Assembly (NCBI GenBank): GCA_016719465.1 | Contig: JADJYY010000010.1 | Location: 1-64,000 of the forward strand | DNA: 64,000 nt | Source of the DNA: Hydrogenophilales bacterium | GTDB lineage: Bacteria > Pseudomonadota > Gammaproteobacteria > Burkholderiales > Thiobacillaceae | Reading direction: 5' to 3' | In this document: positions 33,440-43,075 of the stretch, one piece after another | How the letters are laid out: each line of letters opens with the position of its first letter | Position numbering within the stretch: the first letter of the stretch is position 1 | Notes under the pieces: model-generated | Told to the model about the DNA's origin: nothing | Database searches by the model: none | Seen by the model: the letters and a program-made list of their open reading frames with translations, nothing else | Translations under genes and position numbers: made by a program

Positions 33440-36400
33440 CTACAGCAATACTTTTTCAATGCCGCCATTGTTGGCCTTCCCCAGGAATTCCGCCATCCAG
33501 TCCTCGCCCAGCAGCTTCCTGGCCAGTTCCACGACGATGTAGTCGGCGTCCATGCCGTTGTCGTCCGAATAGCGGGACAGGCCCTGCAGACAGGCGGGGC
33601 AGGAGGTGAGTACCTTGACTCCGTCTTTACCGCCACTCGCGCCGGCGGCGATCTGGGCGTCCCGGTTCTTGTCCAGATCCTCGGCCTTGCGGAATTTCAC
33701 CTGGGTGGCGATATCCGGCCGCGAGGTGGCGAAGGTGCCGGCCTCGCCGCAGCAGCGTTCGGTCAGGCGGGCGTCGTCGCCCACCAGGCTCCTCACCGTG
33801 CTCATGGGGCTCTTCAGCTTCATGGGCGTGTGGCAGGGGTCGTGGTAGAGGTACTGGGTGCCTTTCACCCCGTCCAGTTTTACCCCTTTCTCGGCCAGGT
33901 ATTCGTGGATGTCCATGATGCGGCAGCCGGGGAAGATCTTGTCGAACTGGTATTCCTGCAGTTGGTCCAGGCAGGTGCCGCAGGACACCAGCACGGTCTT
34001 GATGTCCAGGTAGTTCAGCGTGTTGGCGACCCGGTGGAACAGCACCCGGTTCTGCATGGTGATGGCGTCGCCCTTGGCCCGGTCGCCACCGGCGGTCTGG
34101 GGATAGCCGCAGCACAGGTAGGTGGGCGGCAGCACGGTCTGCGCGCCCAGCTCGTAGAGCCAGGCCAGGGTGGCCAGGCCCACCTGGGAGAACTGGCGCT
34201 CGGAACCGCAGCCGGGGAAGTAGAACACCGCGTCGGATTCGTCCGTCACCCGGGCCGCGTCGCGCACCACCGGCACCACCTTGGGATCGGTGAGGCCCAG
34301 CATCTGGCGCGGGGTCTTGGCGGGCAGCTTGTTGTTCCCCCCGGGCAGCTTGCGGTTGAAGAAGTGGATGACCTGGGCCTGGGGGCCGGGCTTGCCGACG
34401 GTGGCGGGCGGCATTTGCATGGCTTCCCGCACCACCGGGAAGGTGCGCATGACCGCCGCGCCCAGGCGCTGGCCGGCGATGCCCATGCGGATCGCGGTCA
34501 GGCGCAGGAAATGGATGGTGTCCTCGTCGGTGCTGTTGAGGAAGGCCATGGCCAGCCTGGTCGCCGGGGCCTTGTTGAGATGGCCCGCGCTACGCAGGAA
34601 ATTGCGCATGGCGGTGGTGACGTCGCCGAAATCGATGTCCACCGGGCAGGGGTTCTTGCACTTGTGGCACACCGTGCAGTGGTCCGCCACGTCGTCGAAC
34701 TCGGCGAAATGGGCCAGGGACACGCCGCGCCGGGTCTGCTCCTCGTAGAGGAAGGCCTCGATCAGCAGGGAGGTGGCGAGGATCTTGTTGCGCGGGCTGT
34801 AAAGCAGGTTGGCGCGGGGCACGTGGGTGTTGCACACCGGCTTGCACTTGCCGCAGCGCAGGCAGTCCTTGATGGAATCGGCGATGGCGCCGATCTCGGA
34901 CTGCTCCATGATCAGGGATTCCAGTTCCAGCAGGCCGAAGGACGGGGTGTAGGCGTTGCCCAGGTCGGCGCCCTTGAGCAGCTTGCCCTTGTTGAAGCGG
35001 CCGTCCGGGTCGACCTTGTTCTTGTAGGCGGCGAATTCCGACAGGGCCTTGTCCGACAGGAATTCCAGCTTGGTGATGCCGATGCCGTGCTCGCCGGAGA
35101 TGACGCCGTCCAGGGATTCCGCCAGGCGCATGATGCGCGCCACCGCCTGGTTGGCGGTCCGCAGCATGGCGTAGTCGTCGGAGTTGACCGGGATGTTGGT
35201 GTGCACGTTGCCGTCGCCGGCGTGCATGTGCAGGGCGACGAACACCCGGCCCTTGAGCACGCGCTGGTGCAGGGCGTCGCACTCGGCCAGCACCGGCTCG
35301 TATTCCCGGCCGGTGAAGATCTGGCGCAGTTCCGCCCTGACCTCCCGCTTCCATGAAACCCGCAGGCTGTGGTCCTGGAGGGCGCGGAACACGCTCTTGT
35401 TCCCGCTCTGGGGGGTGTGGTCCGAGACCTTGCACAGGCTGGGCGGCAGGGGCGCGTCCAGGTCATCCAGATAGCTTTTCCAGCGGCCGCGCACCTCGGC
35501 CAGCAGGCCTAAGGCGCGTTCCCGGCGCGCCTCGGTCAGGGCCGGATCGGCGACGCCGTCCTCGTCCTCGAACAGGGGCAGTTCGCCCTTCAGGAAGCCT
35601 TCCAAGGCATCCAGCAGGGCCAGCTTGTTCTTGATGGACAGCTCGATGTTGATGCGCTCGATGCCGTCGGAATACTCGCCCAGCCGGCCCAGGGGGATCA
35701 CCACGTCCTCGTTCACCTTGAAGGCGTTGGTGTGGGCGGCGATGGCGGCGGTGCGGGAGCGGTCCAGCCAGAATTTCTTGCGCGCTTCCGGCGTGATGGC
35801 GACGAAGCCCTCGCCGCCCCGGGAACGGGCAAACTCGACGATCTTCGCGGCGGCGGCATCGGCGGCGGCCGCGTCGTCGCCGGCCAGGTCGGCCAGCAGC
35901 ACCATGTTGGGCCGGCCGATGCGGTCCGCCTTGGTGGCGTAGCCCACGGCCCGGATGTAGCGGGCGTCCATGTGCTCCAGGCCGGCCAGCACCACGCCGC
36001 CTGGGCGGGTGTCCATCAGGTTCTTGACCTCGACGATGGCGGGCACGGCCTCGCCCACCGGACCGAAGAACTCCAGGCACACCGTGCGGATCTGGGGCGG
36101 CATGCGGTGCAGCACGAAGGTGGCCTGGGTGACGAGGCCGTCGCAGCCTTCCTTCTGGATACCCGGCAGGCCGGCCAGGAACTTGTCGGTGACGTCCTTG
36201 CCCAGGCCCTGCTTGCGGAACAGGCGGCCGGGGATGGCGAGGATTTCCGGGGCGCCTTTCGGCGTGCCGTCGGCATGGGCGCGGCGCAGTTCGAAGCGGA
36301 CCTCGTCCACGTCGTGGATCTTGCCCAGGTTGTGGTCCAGGCGGGTGACTTCCAGCCAGTCGGCTTGCGGCGTCACCATCTTCCAGGACACCAGGTTGTC

Positions 36401-37279
36401 CACCGCCGTGCCCCACAGCACGGCCTTCTTGCCGCCGGCGTTCATGGACACGTTGCCGCCGATGCAGGATGCATCGGCGCTGGTGGGGTCCACCGCGAAG
36501 GCCAGGCCCTTCACCTCCGCCGCTTCCATGACCCGGCGCGTCACCACGCCGGCGCCGCAGACGATGACCGGCGTGGCCTGGCTATGGCCTGGCAGCACGC
36601 GCGGCTCGATGGCCGACATGCGATCCAGCTTTTCCGTGTTGATGACGGCGGACAGCCGGGTCAGGGGCACGGCGCCGCCGGTGTAGCCGGTGCCGCCGCC
36701 GCGCGGGATGACGGTCAGGCCCAGATCGACGCAGCCGGCCACCAGGGCGGGAATCTCGTCCTCGCTGTCCGGATGCAGCACCACGAAGGGGTATTCCACA
36801 CGCCAGTCGGTGGCGTCGGTGACGTGGCTGACCCGGGCCATGCCGTCGAAGGCGATGTTGTCCTTGCGGGTGTGGGGCAGCAGGCGGCGCAGGATGTCGC
36901 GGCGCAGGCGCTCGGTTTCACCAAACCCCGCCGCAAAGCGATCCACGGCCTGGTTGGCCAGTACCAGCAGCTTGCCCACCCGCTCGTTGCCCTGGCGCCG
37001 CTTCTCGATCTCGGCGAGGCGGTGGCGCAGGGCCTGGATCAGCAGCTCCCGGCGCCGGGGATTGGAGAGCAGGTCGTCTTCCAGGTAGGGGTTGCGCGTC
37101 ACCACCCAGATGTCGCCCAGCACCTCGAACAGCATGCGCGCGGAACGGCCGGTGCGCCGCTCGCCACGCAGTTCCTCCACCAGGCGCCACCCCTCTTCGC
37201 CCAGCAGGCGGATGACGATCTCCCGGTCGGAGAAGGAGGTGTAGTTGTAGGGGATTTCGCGGATGCGCTCGGCGGACAT
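33440..37279 (-). CDS. DUF3683 FAD-binding / Fe-S oxidoreductase (D-2-hydroxyacid dehydrogenase type)
   Basis: A 1279-residue protein from the start at 37279 (MSAERIREIPYN). Order: DUF3683 domain (~1-190), FAD-binding PCMH domain (~200-440, VIPRGGGTGYTGGAV), FAD-linked oxidase C-terminal domain (ALHMHAGDGNVHTNI, SGEHGIGITK), a 4Fe-4S ferredoxin part (CLRCGKCKPVCNTHVP; CTVCHKCKNPCPVDI) and a CCG-type domain (FFPGCGSER, CCGYPQTAGG, CCGEAGTF). It matches YdiJ-like dehydrogenases that oxidise 2-hydroxyacids such as D-2-hydroxyglutarate or lactate; the substrate is not shown by the sequence. About twice the E. coli length is usual for betaproteobacteria with DUF3683. Confidence 0.88.
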   Translation of the reverse strand: MSAERIREIPYNYTSFSDREIVIRLLGEEGWRLVEELRGERRTGRSARMLFEVLGDIWVVTRNPYLEDDLLSNPRRRELLIQALRHRLAEIEKRRQGNERVGKLLVLANQAVDRFAAGFGETERLRRDILRRLLPHTRKDNIAFDGMARVSHVTDATDWRVEYPFVVLHPDSEDEIPALVAGCVDLGLTVIPRGGGTGYTGGAVPLTRLSAVINTEKLDRMSAIEPRVLPGHSQATPVIVCGAGVVTRRVMEAAEVKGLAFAVDPTSADASCIGGNVSMNAGGKKAVLWGTAVDNLVSWKMVTPQADWLEVTRLDHNLGKIHDVDEVRFELRRAHADGTPKGAPEILAIPGRLFRKQGLGKDVTDKFLAGLPGIQKEGCDGLVTQATFVLHRMPPQIRTVCLEFFGPVGEAVPAIVEVKNLMDTRPGGVVLAGLEHMDARYIRAVGYATKADRIGRPNMVLLADLAGDDAAAADAAAAKIVEFARSRGGEGFVAITPEARKKFWLDRSRTAAIAAHTNAFKVNEDVVIPLGRLGEYSDGIERINIELSIKNKLALLDALEGFLKGELPLFEDEDGVADPALTEARRERALGLLAEVRGRWKSYLDDLDAPLPPSLCKVSDHTPQSGNKSVFRALQDHSLRVSWKREVRAELRQIFTGREYEPVLAECDALHQRVLKGRVFVALHMHAGDGNVHTNIPVNSDDYAMLRTANQAVARIMRLAESLDGVISGEHGIGITKLEFLSDKALSEFAAYKNKVDPDGRFNKGKLLKGADLGNAYTPSFGLLELESLIMEQSEIGAIADSIKDCLRCGKCKPVCNTHVPRANLLYSPRNKILATSLLIEAFLYEEQTRRGVSLAHFAEFDDVADHCTVCHKCKNPCPVDIDFGDVTTAMRNFLRSAGHLNKAPATRLAMAFLNSTDEDTIHFLRLTAIRMGIAGQRLGAAVMRTFPVVREAMQMPPATVGKPGPQAQVIHFFNRKLPGGNNKLPAKTPRQMLGLTDPKVVPVVRDAARVTDESDAVFYFPGCGSERQFSQVGLATLAWLYELGAQTVLPPTYLCCGYPQTAGGDRAKGDAITMQNRVLFHRVANTLNYLDIKTVLVSCGTCLDQLQEYQFDKIFPGCRIMDIHEYLAEKGVKLDGVKGTQYLYHDPCHTPMKLKSPMSTVRSLVGDDARLTERCCGEAGTFATSRPDIATQVKFRKAEDLDKNRDAQIAAGASGGKDGVKVLTSCPACLQGLSRYSDDNGMDADYIVVELARKLLGEDWMAEFLGKANNGGIEKVLL

Positions 37280-37376
37280 GGAATACGGCTCGGGGGGTTC
37301 GGGGGAACAGGCCGGGAATTTTACCGTTCGGGCCCGATGTGGCTCAAATTCAACCTTTTCCATCAAAGGGATATGA

Positions 37377-37397
37377 GAATGCTGCGAGGCAGCATTC
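37377..37397. promoter_or_regulatory. Perfect inverted repeat between divergent genes
   Basis: GAATGCTGC-GAG-GCAGCATTC: 9-bp arms around three bases. It lies between the divergent starts of the oxidoreductase (37279) and the PTS EIIA gene (37450) and could be a shared operator or a small hairpin. Confidence 0.5.
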
Positions 37398-37449
37398 TAG
37401 TCCCATTCCTGCGCGTAAAATGCCGGCAATTCCGTTCCCGGCCCTTTTC

Positions 37450-37851
37450 ATGATCTCGCTGCTCATCGTCGCCCACGGCAATCTGGGCGACAGCCTCATC
37501 CAATGCGCCACCTACGTCCTGGGCAAGCGGCCCGAGGCCCTGGAAAACCTGGACCTGTCCGCCTGCGACGACCCCAACGAGATGTTCGCCCGCGCCCAGG
37601 CGCGCATCAACGAGTTCGATCAGGGCGACGGCGTGTTGATCCTGACCGACGTCTATGGCGCCAGCCCCTGCAACACCGTGTGCAAGATCCTGCGCAATCG
37701 CGAAATCGAGGCCATCGCCGGCGTGAACCTGCCCATGCTGCTCAAGGCCCTGACCTATCGCGACCAGGGCATGGCGACACTGGTGGAAAAGGCCGTGGCC
37801 GGCGGCCAGTCCGGCATCTTCAACGTCCACTCGGAGCCGGCCCGTGCCTGA
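37450..37851 (+). CDS. PTS EIIA component, mannose family
   Basis: A 133-residue EIIA-Man-type protein. The active His is in LLIVAHGNLGDSL (residue ~9); DGVLILTDVYGASPCN is the second conserved block. The start at 37450 is used because the frame further upstream is less convincing. It leads an operon EIIA-ptsH-ptsI with no EIIB or EIIC here, so a regulatory role rather than sugar uptake is likely. Confidence 0.88.
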   Translation: MISLLIVAHGNLGDSLIQCATYVLGKRPEALENLDLSACDDPNEMFARAQARINEFDQGDGVLILTDVYGASPCNTVCKILRNREIEAIAGVNLPMLLKALTYRDQGMATLVEKAVAGGQSGIFNVHSEPARA

Positions 37852-38113
37852 ACGCGAAATCGAGATCATCAACAGGCTGGGCCTGCACGCCCGCGCTTCC
37901 GCCAAGCTCACCCAGACCGCCGGCCAGTTCCAGTGCGAAGTCTGGCTGTCCCGCAATGGCCGTCGGGTCAACGGCAAGAGCATCATGGGGGTGATGATGC
38001 TGGCCGCCGCCCGGGGCACCACCATCAAGCTGGAAACCAGCGGGCCGGATGCGAACGAGGCCTTGGGCGCCCTGGTGGCGCTGATCGAGGACAAGTTCGG
38101 GGAGGGGGAATGA
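37844..38113 (+). CDS. ptsH: Phosphocarrier protein HPr
   Basis: An 89-residue HPr with a GTG start overlapping the EIIA stop by eight bases. The His15 site is in INRLGLHARASAKL, and GKSIMGVMML holds the Ser46 position used by HPr kinase in some bacteria. Translationally coupled to EIIA; 114 bp before ptsI because of a repeat. Confidence 0.93.
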   Translation: MPEREIEIINRLGLHARASAKLTQTAGQFQCEVWLSRNGRRVNGKSIMGVMMLAAARGTTIKLETSGPDANEALGALVALIEDKFGEGE

Positions 38114-38127
38114 GGCAGAGGCAAGGG

Positions 38128-38187
38128 ACAAGGGGCAAGGAGCAAGGAAAATCGGCGAGCCGGGGCCTTCTATTCCTTGCCCCTTGT
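38128..38187. repeat. Purine/pyrimidine stutter palindrome between ptsH and ptsI
   Basis: ACAAGGGGCAAGGA (38128-38141) and TCCTTGCCCCTTGT (38174-38187) form a perfect 14-bp inverted repeat, and the flanks hold further degenerate AAGGGGC units (38120-38200). A strong hairpin in the intercistronic RNA is expected. Confidence 0.75.
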
Positions 38188-38227
38188 AACTTGCCCCTTG
38201 CGCCTGCCGTTTCTTTCGGAGGGCGCC

Positions 38228-39952
38228 ATGTCGTTTAGCCTGCACGGTATCGGCGTCTCCGGCGGCTACGCCATCGGTCGGGCCCAATTGTTCTCCCACG
38301 AGCGACTGGAGGCGCCCCACTACGTCCTGCGTCCGGAACACCTGGACGCGGAAGTGGCCCGCTTCGCCCAGGCGGTGGAGTCCATTCGGGCGGAACTGCT
38401 GGCCTTGCAGACCCACATCCCGGAGGGCGCGCCCCAGGAACTCTCGGCCTTCATCGAGGTGCATGCCCTCATCCTTTCCGACTCCATGTTGTCGGAAGTG
38501 CCCAAGCGTCTGATCCGGGCGGAACACTGCAATGCCGAATGGGCCCTGGCCCGGCAGACCGAGGCCCTCATCGCCCAGTTCGAATCCATCGACGACGACT
38601 ACCTGCGGGAGCGTCGCCACGATGTGCGTCAGGTGGCCGACAAGGTGCTCAAGGCCCTCATGGGCCATCCCGGCCACGCCCCCCTGAAGGCCGCCGACGA
38701 GGGCGAAAGCATCCTGGTGGCCCATGACCTTTCCCCCAGCGACATGGTGCTGTTCAAGCGCCATACCTTCGCCGGCTTCATCACCGACCTGGGCGGTACC
38801 ACCTCCCACACCGCCATCCTGGCCCGCAGCCTGAACCTGCCCTCGGTGATGGCGCTGCACAACGCCCGCGCCATGATCCGCGAGGGAGATTGGCTCATCG
38901 TCGACGGCGTGGCCGGCGTGGTCATCGTCGCCCCCGACGCGGCCATCCTGGATGAATACCGGTTGCGCCGGAACCAGTGGCTGCTGGAACAGAAGAAGCT
39001 GCGGCGCCTCAAGTCCAGCCCATCCACCACGCTGGATGGCGAGCATGTGGATCTGATGGCCAACATCGACCTGCCCTCGGATGTCGGCCAGGCCCTGGGC
39101 GAAAACGCCACCGGCATCGGCCTGTTCCGCAGCGAATTCCTGTTCCTCAATCGGGATGACCTGCCCGGCGAGGAGGAACAGTTCGAGGCCTATCGCAGTG
39201 TCGCCCGGGAAATGGGCGGACGCCCCGTGGTGATCCGCACCCTGGACGTGGGCGCCGACAAATCCGTGCGTTGGATGGAGGAAAGCAGCGTCAACCCGGC
39301 CCTGGGCCTGCGCGCCATCCGCCTGTGCCTGGCGGAACCCCAGATCTTTCTCACCCAGATCCGCGCCCTTTACCGGGCCAGCCACTACGGCAAGATCCAG
39401 ATCCTGTTGCCCATGCTGGCCAGCCTGACGGAACTGGACCAGGCCCTGGCCCTGATCGGCGCGGCCCGGGGCAGCCTGAAGGTCGGCGATATTCCTTACG
39501 ATCCGACCACCCCGATCGGCGGCATGATCGAGATTCCCGCCGCCGCCCTGGCCGCCGAGTGGTTCGCCAGGAAACTGGATTTCCTTTCCCTGGGCACCAA
39601 CGATCTGATCCAGTACACCCTGGCCATCGATCGCACCGACGACGCCGTGGCCCACCTCTATGACCCCCTGAACCCGGCGGTGCTGAACCTCATCGACCAT
39701 ACCCTCAAGGTCGGCAGGAAGCAGGGCAAGCCGGTCTCGGTGTGCGGCGAGATGGCCGGCGATGCCCGCCTGACCCGGCTGTTGCTGGGCATGGGCCTGA
39801 CCCACTTTTCCATGCATCCGGCCCACATCCTGTCGGTCAAGCAGCAGGTGATGCGCAGCCACAGGGGGGAACTGGCGCCCCTGGCGAAAAAGCTGCTGCG
39901 CGCGGGCCGCCCGGAGCGCATCCTGGAAATCCTGGAGCGCATCAACGCCTGA
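38228..39952 (+). CDS. ptsI: PTS enzyme I
   Basis: A 574-residue enzyme I. GGTTSHTAILAR carries the phospho-His (about residue 190); GIGLFRSEFLFL, DVGADKSVRWM, GTNDLIQYTLAIDR and CGEMAGDA follow in the PEP-binding domain. It starts the chain PEP to enzyme I to HPr to EIIA. The start at 38228 has GGAGGG upstream. Confidence 0.95.
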   Translation: MSFSLHGIGVSGGYAIGRAQLFSHERLEAPHYVLRPEHLDAEVARFAQAVESIRAELLALQTHIPEGAPQELSAFIEVHALILSDSMLSEVPKRLIRAEHCNAEWALARQTEALIAQFESIDDDYLRERRHDVRQVADKVLKALMGHPGHAPLKAADEGESILVAHDLSPSDMVLFKRHTFAGFITDLGGTTSHTAILARSLNLPSVMALHNARAMIREGDWLIVDGVAGVVIVAPDAAILDEYRLRRNQWLLEQKKLRRLKSSPSTTLDGEHVDLMANIDLPSDVGQALGENATGIGLFRSEFLFLNRDDLPGEEEQFEAYRSVAREMGGRPVVIRTLDVGADKSVRWMEESSVNPALGLRAIRLCLAEPQIFLTQIRALYRASHYGKIQILLPMLASLTELDQALALIGAARGSLKVGDIPYDPTTPIGGMIEIPAAALAAEWFARKLDFLSLGTNDLIQYTLAIDRTDDAVAHLYDPLNPAVLNLIDHTLKVGRKQGKPVSVCGEMAGDARLTRLLLGMGLTHFSMHPAHILSVKQQVMRSHRGELAPLAKKLLRAGRPERILEILERINA

Positions 39953-40028
39953 TGGCGGCGGCGGCCGCTAAAGATTACCCGCCGGCCGGTCGATATTACT
40001 TTTGACATAGCCCCTCACCGAGGTCTTG

Positions 40029-41327
40029 ATGGCAGCAATCGGGATTCAGGCGGATGAAAATCCTCACGCCGATGGGAAACGCCTCTACCTCTGCCCCGCG
40101 GGCGTGCCGGAAGTCCATGAGACGGCCCGTCAACTCAGCCATTTCGGCTATGCGACCCGCCTGTTCGACGACCTGAGCGGCCTGCTGGAGGGCGTCCGGG
40201 AAACCCCGCCGGCCGGCGTATTGATGGATTGCGGCGCCCTCCGCCGCCACCCCGAGATGGCAAACCAGGCGGTACGGGCCATGGCCGCGAGCATTCCGCT
40301 CGCCTGCATGTCGAACCACGGTGACATCGGATCGCGACTGGAAGCCGTGCGCATGGGCTGCAGGGCCTACTTCACGCGCCCCCTGGACATCGCCAGCCTG
40401 CTGGACACCCTGGATCGGCTCACCGCGCCACCCCGGGCCGAGGCGGGCAAGGTGCTGATCGTCGACGACTCCCCCTCCCTGGTGGCGTTCTACGCGGCCC
40501 ACCTGAGCGACGCGGGCTTCGTCACCCAGACCGTCACCGACCCCATGAAAACCCTGGACGCCCTGGCCGACACTTCACCCGAGCTCATCCTGCTGGACAT
40601 GAACATGCCCGGCGCCAGCGGCCAGGAACTGGCCCGGGTGATCCGCCAGCAGGATGCCTATCTCTCCATCCCCATCGTTTTCCTGTCGGCGGAAAGCGAT
40701 GTCGGCCGCCAGCGCGAAGCCATGAGCACGGGCGGCGATGAATTCCTGCAGAAGCCCATCGAGCCCGAGCACCTGATCTCCGCGGTGCGCAGCCGCGTCA
40801 TCCGTTACCGGGCCCTGCGCGCGCTGATGGTGCGGGACAGCCTCACCGGCCTGCTCAACCACACCAGCTTCAAGGAACGTCTCCGCGCCGAGGTGGCGCG
40901 GACGAAGCGCCTGAACAAGGTGCTGACGGTGGGGATGATCGATATCGACCACTTCAAGCAGGTGAACGACAGCCATGGACACCCCGCCGGCGACCGGGTG
41001 ATCAGGAATCTGTCCCGCCTGCTCAAGCAGCGCCTGCGCGGCGCCGACGTGATCGGCCGTTACGGCGGCGAGGAATTCGCCATCGTCCTGGTGGACACGG
41101 CGATCGAGGCCGCGGTCGGCGTGGTCGACCACATACGCAAAAGTTTCGCGGCCCTGGAACAGCAAGCCGGAGAAAGCGTGTTCCGCTGCACCTTCTCGGC
41201 GGGGCTGGCCCAGTCCCCGCCGCGCATGGACGCGGATTCGCTCATCCAGGCCGCCGATGAGGCGCTTTACCAGGCCAAGCATGACGGGCGGAACCGGGTC
41301 CGCGCCGCGCCCTCGCGGGCCGACTGA
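40029..41327 (+). CDS. Diguanylate cyclase with two receiver domains (REC-REC-GGDEF)
   Basis: A 432-residue protein with an ATG at 40029 behind GAGGT. Residues ~18-130 form a degenerate receiver without the usual acidic pocket; 140-258 form a full receiver (KVLIVDDSP, LILLDMNMPG, FLQKP). The last ~165 residues are a GGDEF domain with active RYGGEEF and the inhibitory site RGAD five residues before it, so c-di-GMP synthesis with product inhibition is expected. It is convergent with a partner-switch cluster, as in the Pseudomonas Hsb system. Confidence 0.9.
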   Translation: MAAIGIQADENPHADGKRLYLCPAGVPEVHETARQLSHFGYATRLFDDLSGLLEGVRETPPAGVLMDCGALRRHPEMANQAVRAMAASIPLACMSNHGDIGSRLEAVRMGCRAYFTRPLDIASLLDTLDRLTAPPRAEAGKVLIVDDSPSLVAFYAAHLSDAGFVTQTVTDPMKTLDALADTSPELILLDMNMPGASGQELARVIRQQDAYLSIPIVFLSAESDVGRQREAMSTGGDEFLQKPIEPEHLISAVRSRVIRYRALRALMVRDSLTGLLNHTSFKERLRAEVARTKRLNKVLTVGMIDIDHFKQVNDSHGHPAGDRVIRNLSRLLKQRLRGADVIGRYGGEEFAIVLVDTAIEAAVGVVDHIRKSFAALEQQAGESVFRCTFSAGLAQSPPRMDADSLIQAADEALYQAKHDGRNRVRAAPSRAD

Positions 41328-41367
41328 CCGTTCGGCGGACGCGCTCCGCGCCCCCCGCGGAAGGCGG

Positions 41368-43071
41368 CTACAGCAGGAAGCGGGCCCAGACCCGATTGCC
41401 CGTCCCGGAAAACACCAGGTCGGAACACAGGCCCCGGACCAGGGCGATGCCGCGCCCATGGGGTCGGGTGACGTTCGTCGCCAGATCCGCGTCCCGCAAC
41501 AGGGCTTCATGGTCGAAACCCGGGCCGCTGTCGGTCACGTCGATGTCCAGAACGGCCCGCCCCTCATCCTCGTGCATCAGGAAGGACAGCCCGATGCGGC
41601 CGGCGGTCAGCGCGGCGAGGCCCTCGGCCCGATGCTGCATGTAGATTTCAAAGCCGCCGATCAGATTCTTGGTGGCCGAGTCCAGGCCGAGCAGGCCATG
41701 GTCCAGGGCGTTGTTGAACAACTCCGAAATGATCAGAAACAGCGTGCCCTGATGCGGCTTGAGCGCGTCCACCTGGGTCATGAAGCCCAGCACGGCGGGC
41801 ACCACATCGATGTAGCGCAATTCCGGCGCGCTGAAGGCGAGATTGAGTTGCCATTCCGCCACATGCCCCTGATGGACGGGCATCGGCGCGGCGAAGCGCG
41901 GGATGCGGCGGCGCTCGATCAGCATGGTGACCAGCATGCAGGAAATATCGTCGCGCCCGGCGCGGCCGGCGAGATGCCGGTTCAGGCCGTCGCGCAGGAC
42001 GGCGAAACGCCGTTGCGGATCATCGGCGCCGACCAGCAGATCCAGCGTGCCGCCCAGGCCCAGCCAGCGCCCCTCGGGGTCTTCGGCTTCCACCAGGCCA
42101 TCCGAGCACAAGACCAGTTGTCCGGGTTCATGGAACACCACGGTTTCCGTCGTGCCGGAGAACAGCCCGTCGGGCAGGATGCCCAGGGGGGGATGGTTGG
42201 AAGCCCACTGCATGGACACCTTGCCGTCCAGGGTCACGAAGGCCGCGTCCGGATTGCCGCCATTCCAGACTTCCACGGTCTGGTTGCGCGCGTCCACGCT
42301 GGCCAGGCTGGCCGCCACGAAGCGGTCCGCCGGAAGCAGGGCCTTGAGCTTGCGGTTGAGCTCCTCGGCGATGGAGGACAGGGGAAAACCCTTCGCCGTC
42401 ATGCTGTAGAACGCCTGGGTGAGGGGCATGGCGGAAAGGGCGGCGGACAGGCCATGGCCGGCCGCATCCGCCAGCATCACGTTGAGCACCTCGCCCGGCC
42501 CGCGGGCGGCGCACAGCAAATCGCCGCTGAAGGTGTCCGCGGGCAGGTTGAAGGACTGGATCATCGGATCCCGCAAACCTTCGGCATCGGTGAGGCGTTC
42601 CATGACGTGGGCGCCGAGCCGGGACTGTTCCTCGGCCTCCAGGCGCCAGGATTCCAGTTCCGCGATATAGCCGAGTTCCTTCTGCTGCAGCGCCAGCAGG
42701 CGCGCATAGGCGTCGAGTTTCGCCAGCAGCAGCCGGGGTGAGGCGGGTTTCACCAGGTAATCGTCGCCGCCGGCTTCCAGGCCAGCCACGATGTCCCCCA
42801 TGCCATCCTGGGCGGAATGGAAAATGATGGGGGTCCACTTCTCCGTGGGCAGGGCGCGTATCCGTCGCACCGCCTCGATGCCGTCCATGCCCGGCATCAT
42901 GATGTCCATGAACACCAGGTCGGGCGATTCCGCCTGGAACAGCGCCACCGCGGAGCGCCCATCGCCGGCCAGGATGGGGACGTGGCCGGCGCGCCGGATC
43001 AGGATCTCGAGTTGTTTGGCGTTGCTGGGCGAGTCATCGGCGATGAGTATTTTCAGGCTCGCGCCGGACAC
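41368..43071 (-). CDS. Response regulator with PP2C phosphatase and anti-sigma-type HATPase domain (HsbR-like)
   Basis: A 567-residue protein. Receiver (1-125: KILIADDSP, LVFMDIMMPG, YLVKPASP), coiled linker, SpoIIE/PP2C domain (residues ~165-380: MLADAAGHGLSAALSAM, DGLVEAEDPEGRW, AGRDDISCMLV) and an RsbW-like HATPase (LIISELFNNALDHGLLGL, VTDSGPGFDHEALL, RPHGRGIALV). This exact order and length match Pseudomonas HsbR, a kinase and phosphatase acting on a STAS antagonist. The STAS gene starts four bases upstream. Confidence 0.88.
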   Translation of the reverse strand: MSGASLKILIADDSPSNAKQLEILIRRAGHVPILAGDGRSAVALFQAESPDLVFMDIMMPGMDGIEAVRRIRALPTEKWTPIIFHSAQDGMGDIVAGLEAGGDDYLVKPASPRLLLAKLDAYARLLALQQKELGYIAELESWRLEAEEQSRLGAHVMERLTDAEGLRDPMIQSFNLPADTFSGDLLCAARGPGEVLNVMLADAAGHGLSAALSAMPLTQAFYSMTAKGFPLSSIAEELNRKLKALLPADRFVAASLASVDARNQTVEVWNGGNPDAAFVTLDGKVSMQWASNHPPLGILPDGLFSGTTETVVFHEPGQLVLCSDGLVEAEDPEGRWLGLGGTLDLLVGADDPQRRFAVLRDGLNRHLAGRAGRDDISCMLVTMLIERRRIPRFAAPMPVHQGHVAEWQLNLAFSAPELRYIDVVPAVLGFMTQVDALKPHQGTLFLIISELFNNALDHGLLGLDSATKNLIGGFEIYMQHRAEGLAALTAGRIGLSFLMHEDEGRAVLDIDVTDSGPGFDHEALLRDADLATNVTRPHGRGIALVRGLCSDLVFSGTGNRVWARFLL

Positions 43072-43075
43072 GGAT

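Noticed and set aside
33404..35356. 650-residue open frame on the plus strand inside the DUF3683 oxidoreductase
   Set aside because: It is the antisense of a strongly conserved protein in GC-rich DNA, where long shadow frames are expected; no family motif is visible.
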